Below the pieces are notes generated by a model. It worked only from the letters and a program-made list of their open reading frames with translations, ran no database searches and was not told the origin of the DNA. The translations under genes were made by a program, and so were the position numbers. Below are positions 53,246 to 63,920 of a stretch of 64,000 nt of DNA, piece after piece (the first letter of the stretch is position 1; each line of letters starts with the position of its first letter). Origin of the DNA: Acidobacteriaceae bacterium (GTDB lineage Bacteria; Acidobacteriota; Terriglobia; Terriglobales; Acidobacteriaceae); assembly GCA_003134995.1 (NCBI GenBank), contig PLDC01000019.1, forward strand, positions 273,920-337,919, given 5' to 3'.

Positions 53246-54118
53246 TTAAGAGAGTTTTTCCGGCGCAGTTGGACCGGGCAAAGACGCATTAGAAATCGAT
53301 GGATTCGCGGAAGTTGTCGAGGCGCTGGAAGTCGCCGCACCCGCAGCACGCGCAGAGGGAGCGCTGACCGCTTCACCAGGCTGGACGGCAGGAACCGGAG
53401 GTGGCTTGACCCCATCGACCACGTGATGGCTCAGGCAATAGAGGGCAAGTTCCAGGCGATCGGCCACGCCCAACTTGTCATACACCTTGCGCAGGTAATT
53501 CTTTACGACCTGCTCGGTCGTTCCCACGCGAACCGCGATCTCTTTATTCTTCATGCCCTGGGTCACGCAAGAAACGATCAGAGTTTCCTTGGGCGTGAGT
53601 TGCACTTTCGGGCGCGCTCCAGACGGGCGCAGCGTATGGCCGCGATACGCTTCCATCACCCAGTGAATCGCCTGACTCTCGAGCCACGGTTCACCGCTGG
53701 CAACTTTGCGAAGACAGTCGACCAATATCTCGGGCTCCACTTCGCGCGACAGAATGCCGTGCGCTCCGCGGCGAAATAGATCGAGCGTAAGTTGTTCGTC
53801 CGATCCGGGAGTGACGACAACGATCTTCAGTTGCGGCGACTGGCGCAGAAGCTCTGCAACGATTTCGACTGGATTGTGGGCCAGTGCCGCTTCAAAAATC
53901 AGAACATCGGCAGAAAACTTCGTCACTGCAGATTGCGTCTGGGATAGCGTCTCGGCCTGCCCAACCACGCGGATGTCGTCTTCGAGAGCGAAAATCTTGC
54001 GCAGTCCGGCGCGGAAGATGGCCTGAGTGTCGGCCAGAATCACGCGGATCAACTGGCCGGAGCCGTTGCCTGCGTGAAGGCCGTGATTTTCTCCCGCACT
54101 GACTGAAGTACTCGCCAT
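53246..54118 (-). CDS. NarL/LuxR-type response regulator with a degenerate receiver
   Basis: 290 residues. Receiver-like domain at 23-145 ('LIRVILADTQAIFRAGLRKIFALEDD', 'KIVVVTPGSDEQLTLDLFRRGAHGIL'), then a LuxR helix-turn-helix at about 170-230 ('VQLTPKETLIVSCVTQGMKNKEIA', 'EQVVKNYLRKVYDKLG') and an Ala/Ser/Pro tail. The usual phospho-acceptor Asp of 'D-V-x-L-x-D' reads 'DVLIFEAAL', Glu in place of Asp, and the acidic pair near the N-terminus is 'AD'. So it may be a phosphorylation-independent pseudo-receiver. It is 14 bases downstream of a PilZ gene on the same strand. Confidence 0.88.
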   Translation of the reverse strand: MASTSVSAGENHGLHAGNGSGQLIRVILADTQAIFRAGLRKIFALEDDIRVVGQAETLSQTQSAVTKFSADVLIFEAALAHNPVEIVAELLRQSPQLKIVVVTPGSDEQLTLDLFRRGAHGILSREVEPEILVDCLRKVASGEPWLESQAIHWVMEAYRGHTLRPSGARPKVQLTPKETLIVSCVTQGMKNKEIAVRVGTTEQVVKNYLRKVYDKLGVADRLELALYCLSHHVVDGVKPPPVPAVQPGEAVSAPSARAAGAATSSASTTSANPSISNASLPGPTAPEKLS

Positions 54119-54132
54119 CAGTTTCTTTGCAC

Positions 54133-54501
54133 CTATGCTCGCTCGAAGTGGTACTCGTCAATTACAACGCCAACCCCGCGGCGTCCCTTGTCTTCAAAGC
54201 TGCGGACCACGCGGCCGTGGCAGTCAATCTGAACATTGCAACGGGATCCGACGACGTCGCCGGGAAGCAGAATGGTGAAGTCCACAATCGAACCCACAGG
54301 AACGTCGCGGTCAATCGCAAACAACACACCGTTGGCGGAAATATTTTGCGTCTCCGCCGCATACGCTCCGTTCTGCGATTGCAACTCAACGGGCAGATGC
54401 AAAGGAAACCGCGGAGCACTTTGCATTTCGGCATAGTGCTTTATCGCAGTCTGCGCCTGCGGGTCGCTCGACAGTTGCTCTTCTGTTGCTTCGCCAGACA
54501 C
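54133..54501 (-). CDS. PilZ-domain protein
   Basis: 122 residues. PilZ barrel: 'APRFPLHLPVELQSQ', 'TQNISANGVLFAIDRDVPVGSIVDFTILLPG', 'CHGRVVRS'. The N-x-S-x-x-G part of the c-di-GMP site is present (NISANG), but the R-x-x-x-R arginine pair is incomplete (RFPLH). It may therefore bind c-di-GMP weakly or not at all. It precedes a LuxR regulator gene by 14 bases and they probably form one operon. Confidence 0.82.
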   Translation of the reverse strand: MSGEATEEQLSSDPQAQTAIKHYAEMQSAPRFPLHLPVELQSQNGAYAAETQNISANGVLFAIDRDVPVGSIVDFTILLPGDVVGSRCNVQIDCHGRVVRSFEDKGRRGVGVVIDEYHFERA

Positions 54502-54772
54502 CGTTCTAAGAAACCTTCCTTCCGGTGCGCGCCCTTCAGCGCGTCCGGATTCTGAGGAACTTTTTTAAGCGACTTAGGGGCAGCGTACACCCAGGAATCA
54601 GGCATGCAAAGTTACCGAAGTCATGGAACAGGTGGGTGCTAACTGCTTGCGGATGAATGAATTAGAGGGAATTCAGGAAGGAAGTCAACGGTCTGTCGTG
54701 GCGGATTGTCCTAGGCCCTTGGCAGAACGTTGGGTTTCTGCTAGACGGTCGATTGCACTCGCAAAACCGCAC

Positions 54773-56170
54773 CTAGAACTTAGTCACTTCGGTGAAATTA
54801 AAGTCACGAATTTTCATTGCAGGCACGACCATGTCAAACGACTCTTCTCCGCAGGAACGAAGCGGCACACTCATGGCCTCAACATTCGAGAGCATATGAA
54901 TCAGGCTTTCATTGAAACGGAAGTTGCGAATTCCCTGCTTAACTTTTCCGTCCTCCACCAGGAACGTGCCATCGCGCGTCATGCCGGTCACAATTTTTTC
55001 ATACGGATCGACTTCGCGGATGTACCACAACCGAGTGACCAGCACGCCGCGCTCAGTGGAGGCGATCATCTGTTCGAGAGTTTGCGGATTTTGCGGAGCT
55101 GCAAAAACAATGTTGACGGGCATCTCGCCCATTTCGTTCGGCAAAGCAAACCCGTGGCCAGTGGCTTCAATGGGGCCGACTTGATCTTTTTGCTCGCAGC
55201 GTTTCATGCGTTCCGCAGTCGCTCGCGCATAGACAACACGTTTCACAATTCCGTTCTCGACCAGCGGCAGGCTAAGCCTCCGCATGCCCTCGCCATCGAA
55301 GGGCGAGCCCGTTTGCAGAGGATGCGTGACGTCGTCCCAAATAGTGATGTTGTCGCCGAACAACTGGCTGCCGATGCGTCCGGTGAGGAAGGAACGCTGG
55401 TCGAGAATCGCCATGCCCGAGTAATCCCAAAACATGAAGCCGACGATATCGAGCGCGGCGGAAGGTTCGAGAATCACCGTGTACTTGCCCGCTGGAATTT
55501 CGGCTGGACGCGCGGAGTCGAGCGTCTTCTGAGCCGCAATCTCGGCCATCCGAAGTGGATCGAGATTGTTCACATCGGGCGAGTTGGATTTCTGCCATCC
55601 GGAAGAATCGCCAGCCAACATCGTGATAGAGACTTCCGCGAGAGTCTGCGTATGCCAGTTGCTCAGGCCGCGCGAATTGAAAATTCCCTCAACAGATTCG
55701 GCGCTCGAATATATGCCAGCAGTCGTAAGCCTGTGTTTCTTCGCGACCTCGACGATCTTCTTCACGGCGTCGGCGCGAAGTTGGGGAGTGCTGGCCGCGG
55801 TCTGAGCAAAATAGCGCGACGGAGCCTGCGTGGAGTTCACGTCGGCGCCGCCGGCAGCTTCGCGCGTGTCGGGCATAGGCAGAAGATCCGGATCAGGATG
55901 CTGCACCTGAGCCAGCGCTTCAGAAGACTCGACCACGCGCCGCAAGCTCTCATCGTCAAACTTGTTGGTGGTAGCGCGAGCCGTGCGTCCGCCAAAAGCC
56001 GTGCGCACCGAGACGACATGATTCTCGTCCTCGACATTCTGATGAATGATATTGTTGGCAAATCGAGTCAAAGCAAAGCGTCCGCCAGAAAAAAGAACCT
56101 CAACTTCGTCAGCAGACGAGAATTTCTTAGTGCGATCGAAGATGTCGGCGGCTTGTTCCCTGGTTAGCAT
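54773..56170 (-). CDS. pmbA: TldE/PmbA-type subunit of the TldD-TldE protease
   Basis: 465 residues. 'EVEVLFSGGRFALTRFANNIIHQNVEDENHVVSVRTAFG' and 'AVILEPSAALDIVGFM'-type blocks place it in the TldD/PmbA superfamily; the H-E-x-x-x-H zinc motif is absent, as expected for TldE. With TldD it forms a heterodimeric metalloprotease that trims unfolded or modified peptides (microcin B17, CcdA). It follows tldD on the same strand with only 47 bases between them, filled by a word array. A long opposite-strand frame over it is not a gene. Confidence 0.92.
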   Translation of the reverse strand: MLTREQAADIFDRTKKFSSADEVEVLFSGGRFALTRFANNIIHQNVEDENHVVSVRTAFGGRTARATTNKFDDESLRRVVESSEALAQVQHPDPDLLPMPDTREAAGGADVNSTQAPSRYFAQTAASTPQLRADAVKKIVEVAKKHRLTTAGIYSSAESVEGIFNSRGLSNWHTQTLAEVSITMLAGDSSGWQKSNSPDVNNLDPLRMAEIAAQKTLDSARPAEIPAGKYTVILEPSAALDIVGFMFWDYSGMAILDQRSFLTGRIGSQLFGDNITIWDDVTHPLQTGSPFDGEGMRRLSLPLVENGIVKRVVYARATAERMKRCEQKDQVGPIEATGHGFALPNEMGEMPVNIVFAAPQNPQTLEQMIASTERGVLVTRLWYIREVDPYEKIVTGMTRDGTFLVEDGKVKQGIRNFRFNESLIHMLSNVEAMSVPLRSCGEESFDMVVPAMKIRDFNFTEVTKF

Positions 56171-56185
56171 ATATCGTGTGGTTGC

Positions 56186-56218
56186 TTTTCTCTGTGGCTC
56201 TGTGTCTCTGTGGTGAAC
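56186..56218. repeat. CTCTGTGGCTCTGTGTCTCTGTGGTGAA word array between tldD and tldE
   Basis: Single arm occupying most of the 47-base gap and touching the tldD stop codon. Same words as the two-armed copy at 58704-58776. Confidence 0.8.
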
Positions 56219-57705
56219 TAGCTGCCTTTATATGCACTTCCCACTTTGATTCCGCGAAACCGCGACGGCGCAGCTCCGTGGCCTGTGCCCATTACCTGTT
56301 GCGGCTGGCCCTTTCCGCAATTCGGAGTACCCCATAGCGTCCATTCCTCGCGAGAACAAATCGCGTCCAGCGAATTCCAGAATTCAGTTGTGATGCCGGA
56401 GTACGACGGATTCTTCACCATCCGCACGCGCTTGCCATGCTTGATCTCCCAGCCGATCTCGCAACCGAATTGAAAGTTATATCGACGGTCGTCGATCGAC
56501 CACGAGCGATTGGTCTGCATCAGAATACCGTGATCCGTGGAGGCAACCAGTTGCTCCAGGCTCAAAGGCTTCTCGCCCGGCAGCAGGCTGATGTTGGTCA
56601 TGCGAATCATGGGCAGACGATTCCAACCTTCGGCGCGCAGCGTTCCGCCCGAGCGATTCTCGCCAATGGTGTGTGCGGTCTCGCGCGAACTGAGATATCC
56701 CGTGAATAATCCATTCGTGATGATCGGCGTGCACCGCGCAGGAACGCCTTCATCATCGAAGCCAAAGGTTCCAAGCCCCGGACCGTGCTCCTGGCGCGCG
56801 TCGGCCACAACATTCACCATGTCACTGCCGTAGCGCAGCGTGCGCAGCTTGTCGAGCGTCAAGAAAGAGGTGCCGGCGAAGTTCGCTTCCATCCCCAGCA
56901 CACGATCAAGTTCAATGGGATGCCCGACCGATTCGTGAATCTGCAATCCAAGTTGTGAACTATCAAGAATAATGTCGAACGTGCCTTCAGGACACTGGTC
57001 CGCGTGATGCAGCGCCACCGCCTCTTCCGCGATGCGGCGCGCGTTCTCGACCAATTTCAATTCATCAATCAGTTCATAACCTTTGTTCTGCCACTGTCCG
57101 CCATAAGAATTGGGATACGAACGTTTTTGGATCTCGTTTCCTGCAAAGGCATAAGCGGTGTAGCCTGCGCCCGCAGAGTACTTCGTCTGGTGGATGTCGC
57201 TTCCCTCCGACGATAGAAACCACTGCTCCTCGCGATTGAAGTTAAGGTTGGTCTCGGCCAGCGTGACGCCCTCAACTCCGCGCAACTCGGAGTCGATGTT
57301 CAGCAGCAACGCAATATTTTGCTGAACCGAAATCGAAAACGGATCGATCACGTGCGGTGTCGTCCACTCGGCAGTGACAGGCTTTTCCGGCGCGAGACGT
57401 ACGTCCTGCTCCTTCACTCGCGCCGAGGCGAGCGCGATCTCAACCGCGCGGGCCGCAGTAGTTTCAACCCCGGAGCGCGACAAGTCTTCGGAAGCGGCGA
57501 ATCCCCACGCTCCATCGGCAAGCACGCGCACGCTCATGCCAACAGACTCGGAATCAGACGCACTGCCAACCTTGCCGTTTTTTGTAGTAAGCGCACGGCT
57601 ACGCTGGCTGACAATGCGCGCATCGGCATAAGTCGCGCCGCGCAGCGTGGCGACATTCAGGGCCCAGCTAGCGATTTGCTTCATGCGGAGATTCAAATCT
57701 ACCAC
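56218..57705 (-). CDS. tldD: TldD metalloprotease
   Basis: 495 residues from GTG 57705 (ATG at 57684, MKQIASWALN, is an equally good start). The zinc motif 'LQIHESVGHPIELDRVLGMEANFAG' (H-E-x-x-x-H) is intact near residue 265; 'GFDDEGVPARCTPIITNGLFTGYLSSRETA' and 'YNFQFGCEIGWEIKHGKRVRMVKNPSYSG' are family blocks. Catalytic partner of TldE encoded just downstream. Cytoplasmic. Confidence 0.95.
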   Translation of the reverse strand: MVDLNLRMKQIASWALNVATLRGATYADARIVSQRSRALTTKNGKVGSASDSESVGMSVRVLADGAWGFAASEDLSRSGVETTAARAVEIALASARVKEQDVRLAPEKPVTAEWTTPHVIDPFSISVQQNIALLLNIDSELRGVEGVTLAETNLNFNREEQWFLSSEGSDIHQTKYSAGAGYTAYAFAGNEIQKRSYPNSYGGQWQNKGYELIDELKLVENARRIAEEAVALHHADQCPEGTFDIILDSSQLGLQIHESVGHPIELDRVLGMEANFAGTSFLTLDKLRTLRYGSDMVNVVADARQEHGPGLGTFGFDDEGVPARCTPIITNGLFTGYLSSRETAHTIGENRSGGTLRAEGWNRLPMIRMTNISLLPGEKPLSLEQLVASTDHGILMQTNRSWSIDDRRYNFQFGCEIGWEIKHGKRVRMVKNPSYSGITTEFWNSLDAICSREEWTLWGTPNCGKGQPQQVMGTGHGAAPSRFRGIKVGSAYKGS

Positions 57706-57826
57706 GGAGACAGAAACGTGTGGCGCGGACCTGTCCTGAGCGAAGCCGAAGGAACTCTCGCCCGCGAAATCTAATCACGAGCGAACCATTAATCGCAGTC
57801 AACGCTTCAGAAGGGTCGAAGCAGCT

Positions 57827-58672
57827 TTACGGCGCGGCTCTTGCCACATCCAGCGCTTTCCTCACCGCCAGCAATTCCTTCAACAAGTCTCGCAGCCTGG
57901 TCGATTCAAGCGCATTCGCTCCGTCAGACTTCGCAACTTTTGGATTATCGTGCACTTCCAGGAAGATTCCGTCGACACCCGCGGCGACCGCGGCACGCGC
58001 CAGCACGGGGATAAACTCAGGCTGGCCGCCACTCACCGCACCGCTCCCGTCATCCGCTTGCGCGGAAGGCAATTGAACGGAGTGCGTTGCGTCGAAAACC
58101 ACCGGCGCAAACTTTCGCATGATCGAGAGCGAGCGCATGTCCACCACCAGATTGTTGTAGCCGAAACTGCTACCGCGCTCGGTCAGAAAGACTTGCGCGT
58201 TGCCCGCCTCGCGGCATTTTTCCACCGCATGCCGCATGTCCCAGGGCGAAACGAATTGCCCTTTCTTAATGTTGACCGCGCGCCCGCTCAGCGCAGCGGC
58301 GACAACTAGATCAGTCTGCCGGCACAAAAACGCGGGGATCTGCAGCACGTCGGCGACTTCCGCGACCCTCGCGACGTCCGCCACTTCATGTACATCGGTG
58401 AGAATCGGAAGCTGAACTTCATCCTTAATCTTCCTAAGAATGCGCAGGCCTTCCTTAATTCCAGGTCCGCGAAAACTGCGAATCGAAGTACGGTTCGCTT
58501 TGTCGTAGCTGGCCTTGAAGATGAAGGGAAATCCCAGCGCCTTGGTGACGCCCTTAATGATTTCGGCCATCCGAATCGCGTGTTCTTCACTTTCGATCAC
58601 GCACGGGCCGGCAATGAGGAAAAGATCGCCTGAGCCAATGCGGATATCGCCGACTTGGAAGGAGGCAGTCAA
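57827..58672 (-). CDS. kdsA: 3-deoxy-8-phosphooctulonate synthase
   Basis: 281 residues, full length. '[22 protein letters not shown]', '[22 protein letters not shown]', '[35 protein letters not shown]' and '[13 protein letters not shown]' are the KDO-8-P synthase signatures; the metal-type Cys of class II enzymes is present in A-G-P-C. It condenses arabinose-5-phosphate with phosphoenolpyruvate. It lies downstream of pyrG on the same strand, the pyrG-kdsA order seen in many Gram-negatives. Confidence 0.97.
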   Translation of the reverse strand: MTASFQVGDIRIGSGDLFLIAGPCVIESEEHAIRMAEIIKGVTKALGFPFIFKASYDKANRTSIRSFRGPGIKEGLRILRKIKDEVQLPILTDVHEVADVARVAEVADVLQIPAFLCRQTDLVVAAALSGRAVNIKKGQFVSPWDMRHAVEKCREAGNAQVFLTERGSSFGYNNLVVDMRSLSIMRKFAPVVFDATHSVQLPSAQADDGSGAVSGGQPEFIPVLARAAVAAGVDGIFLEVHDNPKVAKSDGANALESTRLRDLLKELLAVRKALDVARAAP

Positions 58673-58703
58673 GATCTTACCAATCGAAATGCAACAAAAT
58701 CAT

Positions 58704-58776
58704 TTCACCACAGAGGCACAGAGGCACAGAGAACTCAATACCTGTAATCGGTTTTCTCTGTGCCTCTGTGGTGAAC
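58704..58776. repeat. Two-armed CACAGAGGCACAGAG word array between pyrG and kdsA
   Basis: Left arm TTCACCACAGAGGCACAGAG... (58704-58734), 16-base centre, right arm TTCTCTGTGCCTCTGTGGTGAA (58753-58775), an almost perfect inverted repeat able to form a long hairpin in the pyrG-kdsA mRNA. Confidence 0.88.
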
Positions 58777-58791
58777 CAGGTTTCTCCGACG

Positions 58792-60480
<1,689 letters not shown>

Positions 60481-60661
60481 CTAAATTGTGTGTGAAAGAT
60501 TGTGCAGGTGGTGTGCACAAACAATTATGGCAGAAGATGCCTGTGGAAACAAACAGAAGAATTCACCGCGCGTTGACTATCCCGCAGATGTGGGCGAAAA
60601 TGAATCGAGTACTTCCCGCGATCCCGATTTTTCGGGCTCAAGCATTTTTGTCTTCAATCGT

Positions 60662-60737
60662 GGGCCTGTGGCGCAGCTGGGAGCGCGCTTCCATGGCATG
60701 GAAGAGGTCGTCGGTTCGATCCCGACCAGGTCCACCA
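60662..60737 (+). tRNA. tRNA-Ala(GGC)
   Basis: 76 nt with acceptor GGGCCTG/CAGGTCC containing the G3-U70 pair diagnostic of alanine, D arm GGCGCAGCTGGGAGCGC, anticodon stem-loop CTTCC-ATGGCAT-GGAAG, T arm GTCGGTTCGATCCCGAC, A73 and CCA. Its last 50 bases are the att core found again, inverted, at 41666-41715. Confidence 0.97.
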
Positions 60738-60770
60738 ATTCTCAATCACTTACGAACTTCCCGACCAATC

Positions 60771-60798
60771 GGTTGGTAGCATTTGGTAGCAAATTTCC
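60771..60798 (+). repeat. Integrase arm-like repeats TTGGTAGC downstream of tRNA-Ala
   Basis: GGTTGGTAGCATTTGGTAGCAAATTTCC, two TTGGTAGC words 11 bases apart, 35 bases after the CCA. ATTTGGTAGCAAATT is shared with the site at 41792-41814. Marks the element side of the intact att. Confidence 0.7.
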
Positions 60799-60837
60799 AA
60801 AACATTTTCAGTCAGCGGTACGGCGGGGAAATTCATT

Positions 60838-61192
60838 TGGTGGTTCCTCCCCACTCGAACGCGCCGCTCCGACATCCCCGACCTGCATTGATTAAGGCGG
60901 TGGCGCGTGGTCACGCCTGGTATGAAAAAGTGCTTGAGGGAAGGTCACTGACATGAGATCACTGGCCCGTGAGACCGGACTCACACCTCACTATGTCCGG
61001 AACGTTTTCGCCTGCGCTTTTCTCGCGCCCGATATTGTTGAAGCCATCCTGGAAGGGCGTCAGCCGCTGACGCTGAAATTCGAACATCTATACAAGAACG
61101 TACCTCGCGGTTGGGCGGAGCAGCGTGAGCAGTTTGGTTTCCGCAAAATCCGCGTCAAGCCAAGTCAGTTCTGCAATAACATCCCTGATTGA
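60838..61192 (+). pseudogene. Large serine recombinase, C-terminal remnant
   Basis: 'PALIKAVARGHAWYEKVLEGRSLT' (frame ending 60952) then, one base out of register, 'MRSLARETGLTPHYVRNVF', 'CAFLAPDIVEAILEGRQPLTL' and 'VPRGWAEQREQFGF' (60953-61192). These are the last two helical motifs of the large serine recombinases whose catalytic part is at 43572-44081. The catalytic domain is absent here and a frameshift is present, so it is dead. Confidence 0.75.
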
Positions 61193-61330
61193 AAATAAAT
61201 TCCCTGGTACCTCCCTGTTAATTCTCTGATCGGTCCCTGTTCCGATTCGCGGTGAACGCGCCACTTTCCCCAGCAAAATGTGCAGCTTGAAGAAAGATGT
61301 GTGCATTTTTGAGAGCAGAATTTATAAAAT

Positions 61331-61366
61331 TCCCTGTATTTTTCCCTGTTAGCAGGGAATTTGGGC
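61331..61366. repeat. AATTCCCTG / CAGGGAATT inverted words downstream of the recombinase remnant
   Basis: AATTCCCTGTATTTTTCCCTGTTAGCAGGGAATTT, with related AATTCCCTGG and TCCCTGTTAATT at 61197-61222. Otherwise 61193-61678 contains no gene I can support. Confidence 0.6.
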
Positions 61367-61678
61367 GGAGAAGAGTTAGCGCGAGACTGCGCGCTCCGCC
61401 AGCAAGTCTTAACTGCGGAGAAATTCCGCCGCGTTGTTCGGCCTGTCACTTTTGCCAGTTCTGCCCACGTGCCATCCCCCGATAACATCTCTGCTAGGGC
61501 TCTTGGAATTCAACGAATACTGGCATTAATGACAGTCGGATCTTTGCGCGGGACTTGACCCTGGGCAAAATCGAGTGGAGAAACTCCGCCCCGCTTACCC
61601 AAAAATGCAAATGTTGAAGGACGCCACCCTTTCTCTCAGGGTCGCATCGCTTTCCAGTTAATCTCATCCAATGGGGTA

Positions 61679-62701
61679 ATGGAAAAAGGAATAGCTGTTT
61701 CAGTGCTTGATCTTGTGGGTATGCGAGCCGGGGAGTCCGCCGGCAGCGCGATTGCCCGGTCGGTGAACCTGGCGCAGCACGTAGAACAACTTGGATACAG
61801 GCGCTACTGGCTGGCGGAGCACCACTCCATTCCTGGACTGGCTTGCTCAGCCACGGCCGTGCTGATTGGGCATGTGGCGGCAGCGACCAGGGCGATTCGC
61901 GTGGGCAGTGGTGGAGTGATGCTGCCGAATCACGCACCGCTGGTGGTGGCGGAACAGTTTGGGACTCTCGAAGCGCTATTTCCGGGGCGGATCGATTTGG
62001 GGTTGGGCCGAGCGCCTGGCGGCGACGCGCAAACAATGCGGGCGCTGCGACGGGATTTGGGGCAACGTGGAGATGACTTCCCAGATCTCCTCGACGAATT
62101 GCGCGGTTACCTTGGTCCCGAAAAACCGGGGCGAGTGGTCAGAGCGATTCCCGGGCAGGGGAGCAATGTGCCGATCACGTTGCTAGGGTCGAGCGGTTTC
62201 AGCGCGCATCTGGCGGGCGTTCTGGGGTTGCCATTTGCCTTCGCGGCGCACTTCGCTCCGGAGTATCTCTATGCGGCAGCAGAGTTGTACCGCGAGCAGT
62301 TCCGGCCGAGCGAGGCACTGCGGAGTCCATACTTCATGGTCGCGGTGCAGGTGATTGCGGCCGAGACGGATGCGGCAGCGAGGCGGTTGTTCACGACGCC
62401 GCAGCAGCGCTTTCTGCGACTGATCCGAGACCAGCCGGTTGAATTGATGCCTCCAGTGGATTCCATGGAAGGGATGTGGCAAGACTGGGAGAGAGCGGCG
62501 GTAGACAGCAAATTGGGTGCGGCGATTGTGGGATCGAACGCAACGGTGAAGGCGGGGCTGGAGAAGCTGGTGGGTGATACATCTGCCAACGAAGTAATCG
62601 TTGTGACTGACACCTTTGAACACGCGGACCGGATCGAGTCGTATCGCCGCGTGGCGGACGTTGCCGCGATGATCGCGACGAAGTCAATCGTTACTGCATG
62701 A
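61679..62701 (+). CDS. Luciferase-like flavin-dependent oxidoreductase (MsnO8-type)
   Basis: 340 residues. '[44 protein letters not shown]' and '[42 protein letters not shown]' are the bacterial-luciferase-like (LLM) TIM-barrel with FMN-site residues of the MsnO8 subgroup. It uses FMNH2 and O2; the substrate is unknown. The start follows GGGGTA rather than a strong site. Confidence 0.9.
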   Translation: MEKGIAVSVLDLVGMRAGESAGSAIARSVNLAQHVEQLGYRRYWLAEHHSIPGLACSATAVLIGHVAAATRAIRVGSGGVMLPNHAPLVVAEQFGTLEALFPGRIDLGLGRAPGGDAQTMRALRRDLGQRGDDFPDLLDELRGYLGPEKPGRVVRAIPGQGSNVPITLLGSSGFSAHLAGVLGLPFAFAAHFAPEYLYAAAELYREQFRPSEALRSPYFMVAVQVIAAETDAAARRLFTTPQQRFLRLIRDQPVELMPPVDSMEGMWQDWERAAVDSKLGAAIVGSNATVKAGLEKLVGDTSANEVIVVTDTFEHADRIESYRRVADVAAMIATKSIVTA

Positions 62702-62837
62702 GCCTGCCTCGCGCGCGCTCTGTTTGGGCCGGCGATCACAAAACGGATGATTGGCTGAATGCGATTGACTCGAGCGGCTACTCAGCAGCACTCGTAACCG
62801 TCGCGTGCGACTCACAGCCGATCATCCCTTTTCGTTG

Positions 62838-62863
62838 AATCGACTTAAGTTTAATCGACTTAA
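62838..62863. promoter_or_regulatory. Direct repeat AATCGACTTAA, 15-bp spacing, before the second oxidoreductase
   Basis: AATCGACTTAAgtttAATCGACTTAA, 35-60 bases before the ATG at 62898. Possibly an operator for a repressor of the oxidoreductase gene; a chance duplication is also possible. Confidence 0.4.
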
Positions 62864-62897
62864 ATTACATCTCCAGGATACGGGGGACTTATATTGC

Positions 62898-63920
62898 ATG
62901 AAGAAAATTGGCTTCCTTTCATTCGGTCATTGGGCACCTTCACCGCAGTCAGGAACACAGTCGGCGGCTGACGCGCTCTTGCAGTCCATTGACCTTGCCG
63001 TGGAGGCCGAGCGCCTGGGAATGGATGGAGCTTACTTCCGGGTTCATCACTTCGCGCAGCAATTGGCATCGCCGTTTCCACTCCTTGCGGCGGTTGGCGC
63101 TAAAACGCGAAAGATTGAAATTGGCACCGCCGTGATCGACATGCGGTATGAGAATCCTCATTACATGGCAGAGGACGCTGGGGCCGCGGATCTAATTTCT
63201 GGCGGCCGGCTGCAGTTGGGAATCAGCCGTGGTTCTCCCGAGCAGGTCATCGATGGTTGGCGCTATTTTGGTTACAGCCCAAAGAAAGGCGAGGACGATG
63301 CAGAGATGGGTCGCCGGCACACCGAAGAATTTCTCGAGTTGCTGCGCGGCAAGGGCTTCGCTCAGCCGAACCCGCGCCCTATGTTTCCCAATCCTCCGGG
63401 ACTGCTGCGTCTTGAGCCGTACTCGGCAGGGTTGCGTGATCGAATCTGGTGGGGGTCTGCTTCCAACGCGACAGCAGAATGGGCCGCGAAGCTAGGCATG
63501 AACATGCAGACCTCAACCCTCAAATTCGACGAGACGGGCGAGCCACTCCACATCCAGCAGGCCGCTCAGATTCGCGCCTTTCGCGCAGCCTGGAAGCAAG
63601 CTGGGCATACGCGCACTCCGCGCGTTTCTGTTAGCCGCAGTATTTTTCCGTTGATCGACGACCGAGATCGTATGTACTTCGGACACGGCTCTGACGAAGA
63701 GGACAAAATCGGATTCCTCGACGAAAACACACGGGCGGTCTTCGGACGCAGCTACTCTGCTGAGCCAGATGTTCTCATCGAGCGACTTAAGAAAGACACG
63801 GCGATCGCGGAGGCCGACACACTTTTGCTGACCATTCCAAATCAACTGGGCGTTGCCTACAATGCGCATGTCATGGAAGCGATTCTGACTATGATCGCTC
63901 CGGCTCTTGGTTGGCGCTAA
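62898..63920 (+). CDS. Luciferase-like flavin-dependent oxidoreductase, second gene
   Basis: 340 residues from the ATG at 62898 (GGGGGA 10 bases upstream; the in-frame start at 62805 adds unsupported sequence). 'GFLSFGHWAPSPQSGTQSAADALLQSIDLAVEAERLGMDGAYFRVHHF' and 'IEIGTAVIDMRYENPHYMAEDAGAADLISGGRLQLGISRG' define an LLM-class TIM barrel of a different subgroup from its neighbour, so this is not a simple tandem duplicate. Substrate unknown. The last 80 bases of the window hold nothing identifiable. Confidence 0.9.
   Translation: MKKIGFLSFGHWAPSPQSGTQSAADALLQSIDLAVEAERLGMDGAYFRVHHFAQQLASPFPLLAAVGAKTRKIEIGTAVIDMRYENPHYMAEDAGAADLISGGRLQLGISRGSPEQVIDGWRYFGYSPKKGEDDAEMGRRHTEEFLELLRGKGFAQPNPRPMFPNPPGLLRLEPYSAGLRDRIWWGSASNATAEWAAKLGMNMQTSTLKFDETGEPLHIQQAAQIRAFRAAWKQAGHTRTPRVSVSRSIFPLIDDRDRMYFGHGSDEEDKIGFLDENTRAVFGRSYSAEPDVLIERLKKDTAIAEADTLLLTIPNQLGVAYNAHVMEAILTMIAPALGWR

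Noticed and set aside
54623..56167. A 514-codon plus-strand open frame over the tldE region
   Set aside because: The minus strand encodes a clear TldE/PmbA protein over the same bases; the plus frame has no recognisable domain and arises from codon bias.
58704..58776. CRISPR-like repeat
   Set aside because: Words are 8 bases, contiguous and inverted, with no spacers of uniform length and no cas genes in the window.
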